A stretch of DNA of 64,000 nucleotides from Rheinheimera hassiensis (GTDB lineage Bacteria; Pseudomonadota; Gammaproteobacteria; Enterobacterales; Alteromonadaceae): contig NZ_JAKUJZ010000002.1 in the NCBI RefSeq assembly GCF_022436675.1, positions 455,071-519,070 on the forward strand, read 5' to 3'. Both the position numbers and the translations under genes were made by a program. Positions within the stretch are counted from its first letter, which is position 1, and each line of letters begins with the position of its first letter. A model generated the notes under the pieces. It saw nothing but the letters and a program-made list of their open reading frames with translations, made no database searches and had not been told where the DNA came from. Below, piece after piece: positions 18,377 to 26,773 of the stretch.

Positions 18377-20844
18377 TAAAAACTCTGCCACTGGCTGCTT
18401 AAATCAGCATGATTAAAGTATGACAAGGTTACGCTGTCGGACAGCTGGCGCAGCGTTTGTTGCAATTGGTGCAACAGCAAATTCAGGCCGGGCAGGGCAT
18501 GTTGCTGAGCGTCAAACAGCTGTTGCAGGTCAATTTGCTGTAGCAGCGCTACCAGTTCCATGGCCAGGCGCTGCTCGCGGCTTAGCGTTATACTGGCATC
18601 ATTATGCAACGCTGGCAGCTTTTCGGTCTGGCGTAGTAAACGCGCACACTGATAGCTAACTGAACGTGGCGTGCTGTCGTCCAGCAGCAGCAAATCCATA
18701 ATCGCCAACGGGTGCAATTCGGTGTGATAGCGTCGCCGGTAGGTCATTAATGTATCGGCCAGGCGCAGCAGGGCTTCCATCAGGGCGTCAGTCGGCGGGG
18801 TATTGGCAAACACCGCCTGCAGCAGGCTGCAGCTTTGCTGAGCCCGCTCTAAATGCTGCCCAAGATCCATAAAACGTAGCGTTTGGGTGCGGCTCATGGT
18901 TTCGTTGTTCAGGCCGTAAATGGCGGTTTGCAACAGTACTATTTCATCCAGGGTGCGTAATAAGGCTGCTGGTTGCTGCCACTGCGGCCGTGCGGGCCAC
19001 TGGTAGATAGCGCTTTGCAGTTTATCCAACACATACCAGGTGTCTTCACCGAAGTATTCGCGTACCGATTGGGCGTTATACAGCAGGTTTTTCAGTATTG
19101 CCACCACGCCGGTGGCATTATCGGCACTGAACAGTTTATCCAGCGCCGGTTGCAAGCCTGGTAACGATTGTTCTGCGCCGTCATCCATGCTGCTGTTGGC
19201 GCGCAAGCAAAAACTCAACAGACAGCGCGCATCCTGCTGGCCGGTGTCGCTGGTATCGCTATTATTGAGCAGTGTCAACGCGGCCCGCAGTGCGCGGCAA
19301 ATCAGGTTAAGCCGCTCATTATAACGGCCAAGCCAGAATAAATGGTCGGCCACCCGGCTGGGTAACAAACCAGATTGGCGCGACAGCGTCACCTGATGTT
19401 TAGCACTTTGCAGTAAGCTAACTGCCTGGGCTTTATTGGCCAGTACCCAAACGTCTTTGGCGGTAAAACCGGCGCTAAAACCTGCCCGGTCAGAACGTTG
19501 CAGCGTCTGGCTATTTGTACTTACCCGGCCGAGGGCACCCGGCATAACCGCGACGTCGGCATGATCATCCAGCAGGCTGAAAATACGCAGCACACCGGCC
19601 TGGGGGTGTAATTCGCCTTTTTTGTCGCAACAGGGTAATTGGCTTAGCGGCAGCAGTTGGCGGGCAGTATAGGCCGCGGGTTGCTGTGCTACCTGTTGCC
19701 ACAATGTTGTCAGTTCTGTTGGTGTCAGGTCGGCCAGTTGCCATTGCTGGGCGCTTAACAGATGCTGCAGGCAATAGTCGTTACTGTTGGTTTGTACTTG
19801 TGTTAGCTGAGCGGTGTTACCGCACCACAGTGCCGGTACGGTGGGCAGCAGCAAGGGTTGTTGTAGTAAAAATTCGCAGCAGCGGGATAAAAACGGCAAT
19901 AGCGCACCAGAGTCGAGCAGGGCACTGCCGGGCGGGTTAACACATAACAACTGGTTTTGCCGGATGCTTTGCAATAAGCCGGCACTGCCACTGCTGCCGG
20001 GTTCCAGCTCCAGCGGATCACAGCTGGTATCTGGCAGATAGCGCAGCAAGCTTTGCAGGGGCTGCAGGCCGCTAAGGGTTTTTAACCACAGCTTACTGTC
20101 TTTAAACATCAGATCAGCACCGTGCACCAGCGCGATATCAAGGTAGTTGGCTAAAAAGGCATGCTCAAAATAGGCTGCATCACGCTTATGGTGGGTAAGT
20201 AAGCCTGCCAGTTTGTGTTCATTGTCGCTTTGGCAGCCTTGTTGCAACAACTGTTGCAGTTGGCGGAAAAACCCCGCCAGCTGGCTTTTTTTAACGCTGG
20301 AGTTCAGCTCGGTTGTGGTGTTGTTAAACGCCAGCCGGTGCTCCAGCACATAGCCTAAACCGGCAGGCAACTGGGTGTTGTCGCTGTAGGCACAAAACTG
20401 GCCGTCGCTGTTACGGCCAATATCGGTGGCCAGCATAGGCAGCCAGGATGCGGTATTAATTAAGTTGGCGCAGGGTAGCAGGTAGTCTTTATTTAAAAAA
20501 ATAACCTCCGGCGGAATAACCTGTTGCTGTAATAACTGCTGCGGGCCGTATAAATCCTGCAGAATTGCATTTAACAGCAGGTGGCGCTGTGCAATGCCAG
20601 CTTCAAGTTGCTGCCACTGGGTTTCACTAATCAGCCAAGGCATTAAATCCAGCTGGCGTTGTTGCTGGTGCCAGGGATCAAAGGTGGTGCCGTTTTCCCG
20701 CAACTGGTGCTGCAATTCGCTATACAGCTGTTGCAGGCGCTGTGCAGGTTGGCGCTGCCACCAATACAGCAACTGGCGCCATTGCGGCAAATCATGCCAG
20801 TGTTGCTGCTCGTGGATAGGCTGTGGCATAACGCTCACTGACAT
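18376..20844 (-). CDS. Fusion of circularly permuted ATP-grasp (degenerate) and alpha-E domain
   Basis: 822 residues. About 1-480 align by eye with the circularly permuted ATP-grasp encoded upstream (NKDYLLPCANLIN, SDNTQLPAGLGYVLEHR, DVWVLANKA). From about 500 on it is an alpha-E domain (LLPSRVADHLFWLGRYNERL). The ATP-binding signatures of the partner are missing. VLEDN becomes AYSDN (D155), the lysine/glycine loop VVKPANESGGYG has no counterpart, and RHLDLRPF becomes QAGVLRIF. It may be a catalytically dead scaffold or a subunit of the active ligase. AGGAG lies 4 bp before the ATG. It is rich in Gln and Leu. Confidence 0.9.
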   Translation of the reverse strand: MSVSVMPQPIHEQQHWHDLPQWRQLLYWWQRQPAQRLQQLYSELQHQLRENGTTFDPWHQQQRQLDLMPWLISETQWQQLEAGIAQRHLLLNAILQDLYGPQQLLQQQVIPPEVIFLNKDYLLPCANLINTASWLPMLATDIGRNSDGQFCAYSDNTQLPAGLGYVLEHRLAFNNTTTELNSSVKKSQLAGFFRQLQQLLQQGCQSDNEHKLAGLLTHHKRDAAYFEHAFLANYLDIALVHGADLMFKDSKLWLKTLSGLQPLQSLLRYLPDTSCDPLELEPGSSGSAGLLQSIRQNQLLCVNPPGSALLDSGALLPFLSRCCEFLLQQPLLLPTVPALWCGNTAQLTQVQTNSNDYCLQHLLSAQQWQLADLTPTELTTLWQQVAQQPAAYTARQLLPLSQLPCCDKKGELHPQAGVLRIFSLLDDHADVAVMPGALGRVSTNSQTLQRSDRAGFSAGFTAKDVWVLANKAQAVSLLQSAKHQVTLSRQSGLLPSRVADHLFWLGRYNERLNLICRALRAALTLLNNSDTSDTGQQDARCLLSFCLRANSSMDDGAEQSLPGLQPALDKLFSADNATGVVAILKNLLYNAQSVREYFGEDTWYVLDKLQSAIYQWPARPQWQQPAALLRTLDEIVLLQTAIYGLNNETMSRTQTLRFMDLGQHLERAQQSCSLLQAVFANTPPTDALMEALLRLADTLMTYRRRYHTELHPLAIMDLLLLDDSTPRSVSYQCARLLRQTEKLPALHNDASITLSREQRLAMELVALLQQIDLQQLFDAQQHALPGLNLLLHQLQQTLRQLSDSVTLSYFNHADLSSQWQSF

Positions 20845-20864
20845 ACTGCTCCTGTGCGGGTTAA

Positions 20865-21833
20865 TCAGGCAGAAAGCTGGGCTCTGCTAAGATTTTCTGC
20901 CGGTGTGGCAATCACTTTGTGCAGGTTAATAATACCGGCCTGAATATGATCAATCAGCTGGTGCAACTGCTCTGTCGACAACTCAGTCAGCGGCTCTGTT
21001 TTAAGCAAGGCCTGTAACTGATGCACCTGTTGCAGAATGCTGATGCTGTGCGGCAAGCCTTTAGCCGACGCGGCAACACGGTTTAAACAATAGGCGATAG
21101 AGCGCGGAAAATCTGCATAAGTCAGCAGGTAATCAATGGCATCGACATCACCGCTTTGGTGCGCCAGATAATAATGGTAAGACTCTATACCGCCAAGGGC
21201 GTTAAGAATAGAGGTCCAGCGAAACTTAGGCCGTTTAATCTGCGTAGGTTGCAGCTGTTGTAGCACCATCACATCCATAATACGGGTCGTCATATCGGCG
21301 CGCTCTAAATGGCGGCCAATATTAAATAAGTCAAAGGCATCGCTGCGCAGCATTACGCCATCCAGCACGCCCACTACCATCTGGCAGCGGCGGCTGACTT
21401 CAGTCATCAGGTTATAGCGTTGTTGCCGCCCGCCCGGTTGCTGGCAGTGTTGCTGTAAAAATATGTCCAGCTTGTTCAGCTCTTCCCACATATCACGCGG
21501 AATAAGCTGCCGGATGGAGCGGGCGTTGTATTTAAGCTGGCTGCAGGTGTGTCGTATGGATACCGTACTGGCACTGTTACTGATCAAATGTGCCATAACT
21601 GCATATTCTATGCTGGCTTGCTCGGGCGTGGCATCTGGCGGTAACTGATAATTTGCCAGTGCGGTTTTACTGTCCAGCCCCATTACATCAAGCAATACCG
21701 GCCAGCTGAACTGGGTATCTTTGTGGCTGTCAATTAACAGATGGCTGGTGGCATTAACCAGCCGGGCTGTGTCGTCCAACCGTTCCAGATAACGGCCGAG
21801 CCAAAATATATTATCTACAGATTTCAGTAGCAT
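20865..21833 (-). CDS. Alpha-E domain protein
   Basis: 322 residues, all-helical, beginning MLLKSVDNIFWLGRYLERLD, the alpha-E hallmark. It ends shortly before the fused ATP-grasp/alpha-E gene and begins 3 bp after the ATP-grasp stop. Alpha-E proteins are found almost only with circularly permuted ATP-grasps and transglutaminases and are proposed to be their peptide or ligand partners. The biochemical role is not established. No signal peptide. Confidence 0.92.
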   Translation of the reverse strand: MLLKSVDNIFWLGRYLERLDDTARLVNATSHLLIDSHKDTQFSWPVLLDVMGLDSKTALANYQLPPDATPEQASIEYAVMAHLISNSASTVSIRHTCSQLKYNARSIRQLIPRDMWEELNKLDIFLQQHCQQPGGRQQRYNLMTEVSRRCQMVVGVLDGVMLRSDAFDLFNIGRHLERADMTTRIMDVMVLQQLQPTQIKRPKFRWTSILNALGGIESYHYYLAHQSGDVDAIDYLLTYADFPRSIAYCLNRVAASAKGLPHSISILQQVHQLQALLKTEPLTELSTEQLHQLIDHIQAGIINLHKVIATPAENLSRAQLSA

Positions 21834-21836
21834 AGT

Positions 21837-23294
21837 TTATACCTCATCGTTGATAATCCAGGTGTCTTTACTGCCGCCGCCTTGCGACGAATTTACCACC
21901 AGTGAGCCGCGCTTCAGAGCCACCCGGCTTAAACCACCGGTTGTGCAGTACAGCTCTTTACCCTGCAAAATAAACGGCCGCAAATCCAGGTGGCGTGGCT
22001 CCAGCGCACCGTCGCACAGCGTAGGGGCGGTAGACAGGTTCAGCGTAGGCTGGGCAATAAAATTGCGCGGGTTGGCTTTAATGGCCTCGGCCATTTGTTG
22101 CTGCTCTGCCAGAGTAGAGCGCGGGCCGATTAAAATGCCGTAACCGCCTGATTCATTAGCCGGTTTTACCACCAGTTTATCCAGGTTGGCCAGCACATAG
22201 CTTTTTTGCTTTGGGTCCAGGCATAAAAAGGTTTCAACATTATCGATCAGAGGTTTTTCGCCCAGATAATACTGAATAATCTGCGGTACATAGGCGTAAA
22301 TCACTTTGTCATCTGCCACGCCGGAGCCTGGTGCATTGGCAATAGACACATTGCCTTTGGCCCAGGCTTTAATCAGGCCCGGAATGCCCAGCACCGAGTC
22401 GGGCCGAAATGCCTGCGGGTCGATAAAAACATCATCGACGCGGCGGTAAATAACATCAACCCGCTGTTTGCCGTGCAATTTTTTTAAATAGACAATGTCA
22501 TCTTCAACAAATAAATCGGTATTTTCGGCCAGCTCTATACCGGTTTGCTGCGCCAGAAAGCTGTGTTCAAAATAGGCCGAATTATAAATGCCCGGAGTTA
22601 GCAGCACTATGCAGGGTACATCGCTGTGGCGTGGTGACAAAGACGCCAGCATGCGCCATAGCTGATGCGGGTAATCGTCTACCGGGTAAATGGTTGATTC
22701 AGCAAACAGCTCCGGAAATACCCGTTTCATTACGGTACGGTTTTCCAGCATGTAAGAAACACCAGAGGGCACCCGCAGGTTATCTTCCAGTACCAGAAAG
22801 CGGCCGTCTTCATCACGAACCAAATCAGTGCCGCAAATATTAGCCCACACGCCAAAAAGGGGCGAAATGCCCTGACATGGTGCAAGGTAATTGCGTGATT
22901 GCAGCACTAAATCTGCCGGTACCACGCCGTCTTTAAGAATACGTTGCTTGTTGTACAAGTCATCAATAAACAGGTTTAGGGCGGTTAAACGCTGCTTTAA
23001 CCCGGCGCTGGTACTTTGCCATTCGGTGCTGGGGATAGTGCGTGGCATCACATCCAGCGGCCAGGCCCGGTCGATATTATTGCCATCGCTGTATAGCGTA
23101 AAACACACACCCATATCGCTAATGGTTTGATTTAACTGATCTTGTCGTTGGCACAGTTCAGTAGCGCCGTGTTTATCAATAAAGCGGGCAATCGCCGCTG
23201 CTACTGGTCTTACACTGCCGTCACTGCTAACCAGTTCATCAAAACAGTTTTCGGTTAACGGATAACCACCGCGGGTAAAGCTTTTTACACTCAT
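21837..23294 (-). CDS. Circularly permuted ATP-grasp ligase (active-looking copy)
   Basis: 485 residues from the ATG at 23294, which has AGGAG seven bases upstream; a longer in-frame reading to 23369 lacks such a site. Expected ATP-grasp features are present. The acidic metal site is in VLEDN (E170, D171), the nucleotide lysine and glycine loop are in VVKPANESGGYG (K377), and RHLDLRPF and SQGGGSKDTW lie near the C-terminus. Family members are predicted amide-bond (peptide) ligases making an unidentified peptide or tag. It is the first gene of the four-gene operon, which a terminator separates from the upstream lacI unit. Confidence 0.93.
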   Translation of the reverse strand: MSVKSFTRGGYPLTENCFDELVSSDGSVRPVAAAIARFIDKHGATELCQRQDQLNQTISDMGVCFTLYSDGNNIDRAWPLDVMPRTIPSTEWQSTSAGLKQRLTALNLFIDDLYNKQRILKDGVVPADLVLQSRNYLAPCQGISPLFGVWANICGTDLVRDEDGRFLVLEDNLRVPSGVSYMLENRTVMKRVFPELFAESTIYPVDDYPHQLWRMLASLSPRHSDVPCIVLLTPGIYNSAYFEHSFLAQQTGIELAENTDLFVEDDIVYLKKLHGKQRVDVIYRRVDDVFIDPQAFRPDSVLGIPGLIKAWAKGNVSIANAPGSGVADDKVIYAYVPQIIQYYLGEKPLIDNVETFLCLDPKQKSYVLANLDKLVVKPANESGGYGILIGPRSTLAEQQQMAEAIKANPRNFIAQPTLNLSTAPTLCDGALEPRHLDLRPFILQGKELYCTTGGLSRVALKRGSLVVNSSQGGGSKDTWIINDEV

Positions 23295-23391
23295 CAGCAA
23301 CTCCTTGCACCGCACAGCAGACAGAATGCTGTTCATAACGGATATAGAGCAAAGGTTGTGCCACTGCATGATCTAGATAAAAAGTGCAGAT

Positions 23392-23423
23392 AAAAAAGCC
23401 CCGCCGGTTTGCACGGGCAGGGC
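23392..23423 (-). terminator. Rho-independent terminator of the lacI-isomerase unit
   Basis: On the minus strand AGCCCTGCC (23415-23423) pairs with GGCGGGGCT (23397-23405) in a 9-bp stem with one G-U pair, followed by a run of six T. It lies 45 bp after the stop of the TIM-barrel gene and before the ATP-grasp operon. Confidence 0.88.
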
Positions 23424-23467
23424 TTGCTGTAGTAGGGGTTAAAAACCAATAGTTATGCAGTAAAGGA

Positions 23468-24355
23468 TCAGGTTAATAATGAGCTTAGGCTGCTAAAACC
23501 CTGGCGTATGGTTTCAATTTTGTTGTCGGTGTGATCACGTTCAACATAGGCATGCTTTAAACCCGCCTGGCTGGCTTTGGCAAAAATAGGCTTAAAATCA
23601 ATAACGCCTTTGCCTACATCAGCAAAGTCGCCGGCGTTGTCCATATCTTTCACATGCCACAGCGGGAAGCGGCCTGGGTGTTTGGCAATATAATCCAACG
23701 GGTTCAGCCCGGCTTTGATCACCCAGTATAGATCCAGCTCCATTTGCACTAAGTTGCTGTCGGTTTCATTAAGCAGCACATCGTAAGGCATGGTGCCGGA
23801 CAACTGTATAAATTCAAATTCATGATTGTGATAGGCCAGCTGCATGCCCGCCGCTTTTATGCGTTCGCCCGCCTGGTTTAGAAAAACGGCCAGAGCTTTG
23901 TATTGATCCAACGTCTGACGTTGTGCCTCATGCAGGTAAGGCAAAACCAGGTACCGGTGGCCCATCACCAGAGCTTGCTCAATCACGCCATCCAGATTTT
24001 GTTGCAGCGCTTCCAACGGCTGATGGCATGACGGCGCACTCAGGCCTTCACTGTCGATAATATTTTTTAATTGTTTGGCAGTCTGGTCAAAATAACCGGC
24101 AAATTCTACCTGGGTATAACCCACACCCGCTACCAGCTTTAACGTATCAGCGACACTTTGTGCCATCAGATCGCGCAGTGTATAAAGCTGCAAACCCGGA
24201 ACAATTTTTGTCTCAGCTGCAGCGCTGTGGGCCGGCAGTGACCAGGATGGCAAAGCTAAAGTGGCTACACCTAAAGCACTGTGTTTAAGAAAGTCGCGGC
24301 GTTTGACGTTTAACGCCTGCTGATTGTTGCTGACAGATAAAGGATTATGTCTCAA
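23468..24355 (-). CDS. Tat-exported sugar phosphate isomerase/epimerase-family TIM barrel
   Basis: About 295 residues. The start is a TTG (24353-24355) supported by AGGAG seven bases upstream; no ATG occurs before the mature domain. The leader has a twin-arginine motif (KRRDFLKHS) and a hydrophobic run ending LPAHSAAA, so it is probably exported folded. The barrel carries the metal/active-site pattern of AP-endonuclease-2 fold isomerases: YHNHEFEF, MELDLYWVIKAG, LWHVKDMD and YVERD. It follows lacI by 20 bp in the same unit. With the GMC/DUF1080 genes across the divergent promoter it may isomerise, epimerise or hydrate oxidised sugars in the periplasm. Confidence 0.88.
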   Translation of the reverse strand: MRHNPLSVSNNQQALNVKRRDFLKHSALGVATLALPSWSLPAHSAAAETKIVPGLQLYTLRDLMAQSVADTLKLVAGVGYTQVEFAGYFDQTAKQLKNIIDSEGLSAPSCHQPLEALQQNLDGVIEQALVMGHRYLVLPYLHEAQRQTLDQYKALAVFLNQAGERIKAAGMQLAYHNHEFEFIQLSGTMPYDVLLNETDSNLVQMELDLYWVIKAGLNPLDYIAKHPGRFPLWHVKDMDNAGDFADVGKGVIDFKPIFAKASQAGLKHAYVERDHTDNKIETIRQGFSSLSSLLT

Positions 24356-24375
24356 CTGATGGCTCCTGCTTTGTG

Positions 24376-25389
24376 TCAGCCTGATACTGCCGGAGCAGGA
24401 CCTGTGCTGGCGCGTTGAATAAGCTCAAAAGGTAAAATAACTTTAGGTGCTTTAGTTAAACGCCCTTCGAGTAAATCGATAAGTAAATTGACTGCTGTAC
24501 TGCCAAACTCCTCTGCGGGCTGGGCTATGGTGGTTAGCGGTGGATCGGCAAAAGCGGCAAAAGAAATATCATCAAAACCCGCCACCGAAATATCTTGCGG
24601 CAGCTTTAAGCCGTGTTGTTTCACAGCTTGTATGGCGCCTATGGCCATTTCATCGTTTTCACAAAACAGGGCTGTGGGTGGGTTAGCTAATGCCAGTAAT
24701 TCAGTAGCCGCCTGATGACCCGATTGCAACGTAAAATCTCCGGGGTACAACAGGCTTTCATCAAAGGCGACGCCGGCGGCGTCTAATGCATCACGATAGC
24801 CGGCTACCCTGTCACGGGTGAGCGGGCTGCGGGCAGGGCCTTTGATCATAGCAATGCGCCGATGGCCAAGTTGCAGTAAATGCTCTGTCATCGCGCAGGC
24901 TGCAGCTCTGTTATCCAGTAATACTGTAGGGCAGGCGATACGGTCGAGCACTTCGCAGGCATTTACCATGGGCAAGACGCTACCGGTTTTCATTTCCAGC
25001 TGAGCAAAAGGGTTATGAGCCCGCAGCTGAATAAGCCCGTCTGCTTGTGAGGTATGTACCATGCGGGCGTAACTTTGTTCCATGGCTTCATCCGCTAAGG
25101 TGTTACACAATAGCAAGGAATAACCCTTGTCGTGAGCGGCCTGTTGCATACCGCTGATCACCCTGGCAAAAAATACATTGGCAACGGTGGGCACCAGCAC
25201 CACCAGATGATGGGTTTTGCCTGAGCGAAAGCGTACCGCCATCAGATTAGGTTTGTAGCCGACCTGTTTTACTGCAGCCAGCACTTTAGTGCGGGTTTTT
25301 AATGATACTAAATCGGGCTGCTGCAAAGCACGGGACACTGTGGCCACCGATACTCCGGCCAATTGTGCTACATCACGAATATTGGACAT
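24376..25389 (-). CDS. LacI-family transcriptional regulator
   Basis: 337 residues. The N-terminal helix-turn-helix is NIRDVAQLAGVSVATVSRAL (residues 3-22), followed by the hinge and a periplasmic-binding-protein-like effector domain (HHLVVLVPTVANVFFARVISG; GFDDISFAAFADPPLTTIAQP). It is divergent from the TIM-barrel/GMC operon and co-transcribed with the downstream Tat TIM-barrel gene, so it most likely controls both units in response to a sugar or sugar derivative. Candidate operators with ATGTAA half-sites lie in the shared upstream region. Confidence 0.93.
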   Translation of the reverse strand: MSNIRDVAQLAGVSVATVSRALQQPDLVSLKTRTKVLAAVKQVGYKPNLMAVRFRSGKTHHLVVLVPTVANVFFARVISGMQQAAHDKGYSLLLCNTLADEAMEQSYARMVHTSQADGLIQLRAHNPFAQLEMKTGSVLPMVNACEVLDRIACPTVLLDNRAAACAMTEHLLQLGHRRIAMIKGPARSPLTRDRVAGYRDALDAAGVAFDESLLYPGDFTLQSGHQAATELLALANPPTALFCENDEMAIGAIQAVKQHGLKLPQDISVAGFDDISFAAFADPPLTTIAQPAEEFGSTAVNLLIDLLEGRLTKAPKVILPFELIQRASTGPAPAVSG

Positions 25390-25461
25390 GGATAATGTTC
25401 ATCTTATTAATGTGTGCCGGATCTTATCTTGATATTCAACAGTGTGCACCTATCCGTCTTG

Positions 25462-25499
25462 GCCTGCCTGGCAGGCTATTTTGATGTAACCGATATCAT
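25462..25499. promoter_or_regulatory. Operator-like elements upstream of the lacI gene
   Basis: GCCTGCCTGGCAGGC (25462-25476) is a perfect 7-bp-arm palindrome with a 1-base centre. ATGTAACCGATATCAT (25484-25499) shares the left half and CCG centre of the better palindrome at 25655-25676. Both lie 70-110 bp before the lacI start and could serve autoregulation. Assignment is by resemblance only. Confidence 0.4.
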
Positions 25500-25644
25500 T
25501 TATAGGGCAATTTACACCAAAAGTGAAGACGGTGTCGGCAAAAAAATAGCGCGCTAATTTAGTGCTTTTGCTCTTTTTTGGTGGGAGCTTTTCCGGTGTT
25601 GCGCAAATAAAGTGCAATATTTTCGGCAAATAGCGGATTTTGTA

Positions 25645-25676
25645 TTGACGAAGCAAAATGTAATCCGTTACATTTT
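25645..25676 (+). promoter_or_regulatory. Sigma70 promoter overlapped by a LacI-type operator
   Basis: TTGACG (25645-25650), 17 bp, then TTACAT (25668-25673) form a plausible promoter for the TIM-barrel/GMC operon. An inverted repeat with 9-bp arms (AAAATGTAA and TTACATTTT, 25655-25676, spacer TCCG) covers the spacer and -10, the position expected for a repressor operator. The core ATGTAATCCGTTACAT resembles the GntR/IdnR-type LacI-family operator ATGTTACCGGTAACAT. No other gene-like sequence is seen in 25390-25763. Confidence 0.7.
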
Positions 25677-25763
25677 GGGCGTGCTTTAATTTTGCACCCG
25701 GGGCTGATTCTGACCACAGCCTGCAAAAATCATCCAAGCCGCGTTAAGCAGAGGATAAGCGCC

Positions 25764-26663
25764 ATGAAGCAGCAATTACCCCGCCGTGAACTGTTAAAAC
25801 AACTGGCTACCGGTGCACTCGGCGCTTCGGTGTTGGGGCCAGGTTTGGTGTTAAGTAGTGCTGTGCAGGCTGTGCCCGTTAACAGCGCGCTTAAAGGTAA
25901 TATCCGCCATTCTGTCAGCCGCTGGACTTACGGTGATGTATCGACAGAAGAGCTGTGTCTGCTGGTGAAATCGTTAGGCTTTACTGCGATAGATTTAGTC
26001 GGGCCACAAGATTGGCCAATATTAAAAAAACACGGCATCGATAGCTCTATGTGTAATGCCGCGGAGCTGAATCTGGAAGATGGCTGGTCAGATCCGAAGT
26101 TTCATCCACAGCTGATACAACGCTATTTAACTCATATAGATTTGGTGGCAGAGGCCGGCTATAAAAACCTGATCTGTTTTAGTGGCAATGCTCGTGGCAT
26201 GGACCGAGAAATCGCGCTGCAAAACGCCGTACAGGGGTTAAAACAAATACTGCCACAGGCGGAAAAACGCGGGGTAGTGTTACAAATGGAGCTGTTTAAC
26301 AGCAAAGTCGATCACCCGGATTATCTGGCTGATAGTTCAGCCTGGGCCATTGAGCTTTGCAAACGGCTGAACTCGAAAAATTTTAAGCTGTTGTACGACA
26401 TTTACCATATGCAGATTATGGAAGGTGACATTATCCGCACCATTAAGGATAACCATCAGTATTTTGGTCACTATCACACCGCAGGCGTGCCGGGCCGCCA
26501 TGAAATTGATGACTCGCAGGAACTGAACTATGCCGCTATAGCCAGGGCGATTCGTGATACTGGCTTTACCGGCTATCTGGCGCAGGAATTTGTACCAACA
26601 CCAAAAACTAAAGAAGGCCGGGTGCAGTCATTGGCTCAGGCAATTCGTATTTGTGACGTTTAA
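25764..26663 (+). CDS. Tat-exported hydroxypyruvate-isomerase-like TIM barrel
   Basis: 299 residues from the ATG at 25764, preceded by AGAGGATA; a longer in-frame reading to 25692 has no such site. The leader holds twin arginines (LPRRELLKQL) and a hydrophobic stretch ending AVQA, indicating Tat export. The barrel is of the Hyi type, with LLYDIYHMQIMEGDIIRTI, GHYHTAGVPGRHEIDD and a C-terminal AQEFVP metal-binding glutamate. Cytoplasmic Hyi acts on hydroxypyruvate. An exported paralogue next to a GMC sugar oxidoreductase more likely acts on oxidised sugars. First gene of a four-gene series to 29831. Confidence 0.88.
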   Translation: MKQQLPRRELLKQLATGALGASVLGPGLVLSSAVQAVPVNSALKGNIRHSVSRWTYGDVSTEELCLLVKSLGFTAIDLVGPQDWPILKKHGIDSSMCNAAELNLEDGWSDPKFHPQLIQRYLTHIDLVAEAGYKNLICFSGNARGMDREIALQNAVQGLKQILPQAEKRGVVLQMELFNSKVDHPDYLADSSAWAIELCKRLNSKNFKLLYDIYHMQIMEGDIIRTIKDNHQYFGHYHTAGVPGRHEIDDSQELNYAAIARAIRDTGFTGYLAQEFVPTPKTKEGRVQSLAQAIRICDV

Positions 26664-26773
26664 ATCGGGACAAAGCGGCCAGACCGCTTTGCCAAGCATA
26701 ATGAAAACAGGGCATGTAGCCAAAGTCATCCGGATATGACTGGTACAAAACCCGCCCAACAGGGGACAACAAG

